A stretch of DNA of 44,946 nucleotides from Paulinella micropora (lineage: Eukaryota; Cercozoa; Imbricatea; Euglyphida). The translations under genes and the position numbers were made by a program. The stretch is taken from assembly GCA_009731375.1 (NCBI GenBank), contig BJOX01000024.1, forward strand, positions 99,097 through 144,042, in the 5' to 3' direction. Below are positions 44,860-44,946 of the stretch, in pieces; the first letter of the stretch is position 1; every line of letters begins with the position of its first letter. The notes under the pieces are model-generated. The model saw nothing but the letters and a program-made list of their open reading frames with translations. It was not told the origin of the DNA and did no database searches.

Positions 44860-44946
44860 GGACACTGTGATAGCCCAGTGGTCAAGTTCTACCATCTGGG
44901 CCCTGTCGCCAGTTCGATTCCCGTCGGTGCCACCAGTATTTTCATT
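44860..44946 (+). mobile_element. tRNA-derived SINE, copy 3, cut by the window end
   Basis: Head identical to copy 1 except one C/T change, with A box TAGCCCAGTGG (44871-44881), B box AGTTCGATTCC (44911-44921) and CCACCAG. It continues into TATTTTCATT, the start of the body seen in copy 2. It confirms that head and body belong together. Confidence 0.85.

Overview
The window comes from a eukaryotic nuclear genome. It holds an intact LINE with an apurinic-type endonuclease, copies of a tRNA-derived SINE, a TA-flanked MITE and splice-site-like junctions. More than half of it is simple-sequence DNA. It is an assembly scaffold with ten N gaps, at 1122-1131, 9472-9589, 14959-15171, 19069-19255, 19691-20070, 25822-25831, 28412-28421, 31861-31965, 40596-40710 and 44648-44657. 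The four 10-N gaps look like placeholders. The species cannot be named from sequence alone; a repeat-rich protist is my first guess, but an invertebrate is not excluded. No rRNA, functional tRNA, operon or CRISPR array was seen.

Layout. 1-3350 is AT-rich and unlike the rest: three minus-strand genes of a polinton-like or Maverick-like viral element. They are the N-terminal two thirds of a protein-primed family B DNA polymerase (broken by a gap and a frame change), a small basic protein, and a small protein with an AP2-like region and a zinc finger. 3670-16600 is almost entirely microsatellite. From 6300 to 14860 it is organised as successive arrays in which a short unique core of about 35-80 bp alternates with (ACAT)n or (CT)n. 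16610-17600 is a 223-bp tandem triplication carrying a polypyrimidine-CAG|GTGAGA junction, running into a lysine-rich probable exon. 17680-19040 is unique DNA rich in small palindromes. 19260-26510 is GATA, TAGG, AAAGG, GA, GATGTA and CAGA repeats with small unique islands. 26774-30058 is an exact 1.64-kb direct duplication across a 10-N gap, almost certainly an assembly artefact. It is followed by one open minus-strand frame at 29999-30379.

31780-40400 is retroposon territory. There are SINE copies with a CCA-tailed tRNA head, an intact LINE of about 6.1 kb (ORF 33499-38106) whose 3' end resembles the SINE 3' end, and about fifteen copies of an ATT/AAC compound tail that also ends the LINE. 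A 43-bp near-perfect foldback sits inside one duplicated unit. 40730-44946 is the most gene-like host DNA: an unrecognised ORF at 41029-41835, a tandem three-hairpin block across its stop codon, a 273-bp MITE, another hairpin cluster, and a third SINE copy cut by the window end.

How the parts fit. The LINE encodes RNA binding, nicking and reverse transcription and is the likely machinery for the SINE and the ATT/AAC-tailed fragments. Their tails are a plausible seed for some of the trinucleotide repeats. The viral fragment is separate and looks like an insertion. The best candidates for something undescribed are the ordered core-plus-microsatellite arrays, the triplicated recursive-splice-like junctions, the LINE/SINE tail pair, the 43-bp foldback and the tandem three-hairpin block.
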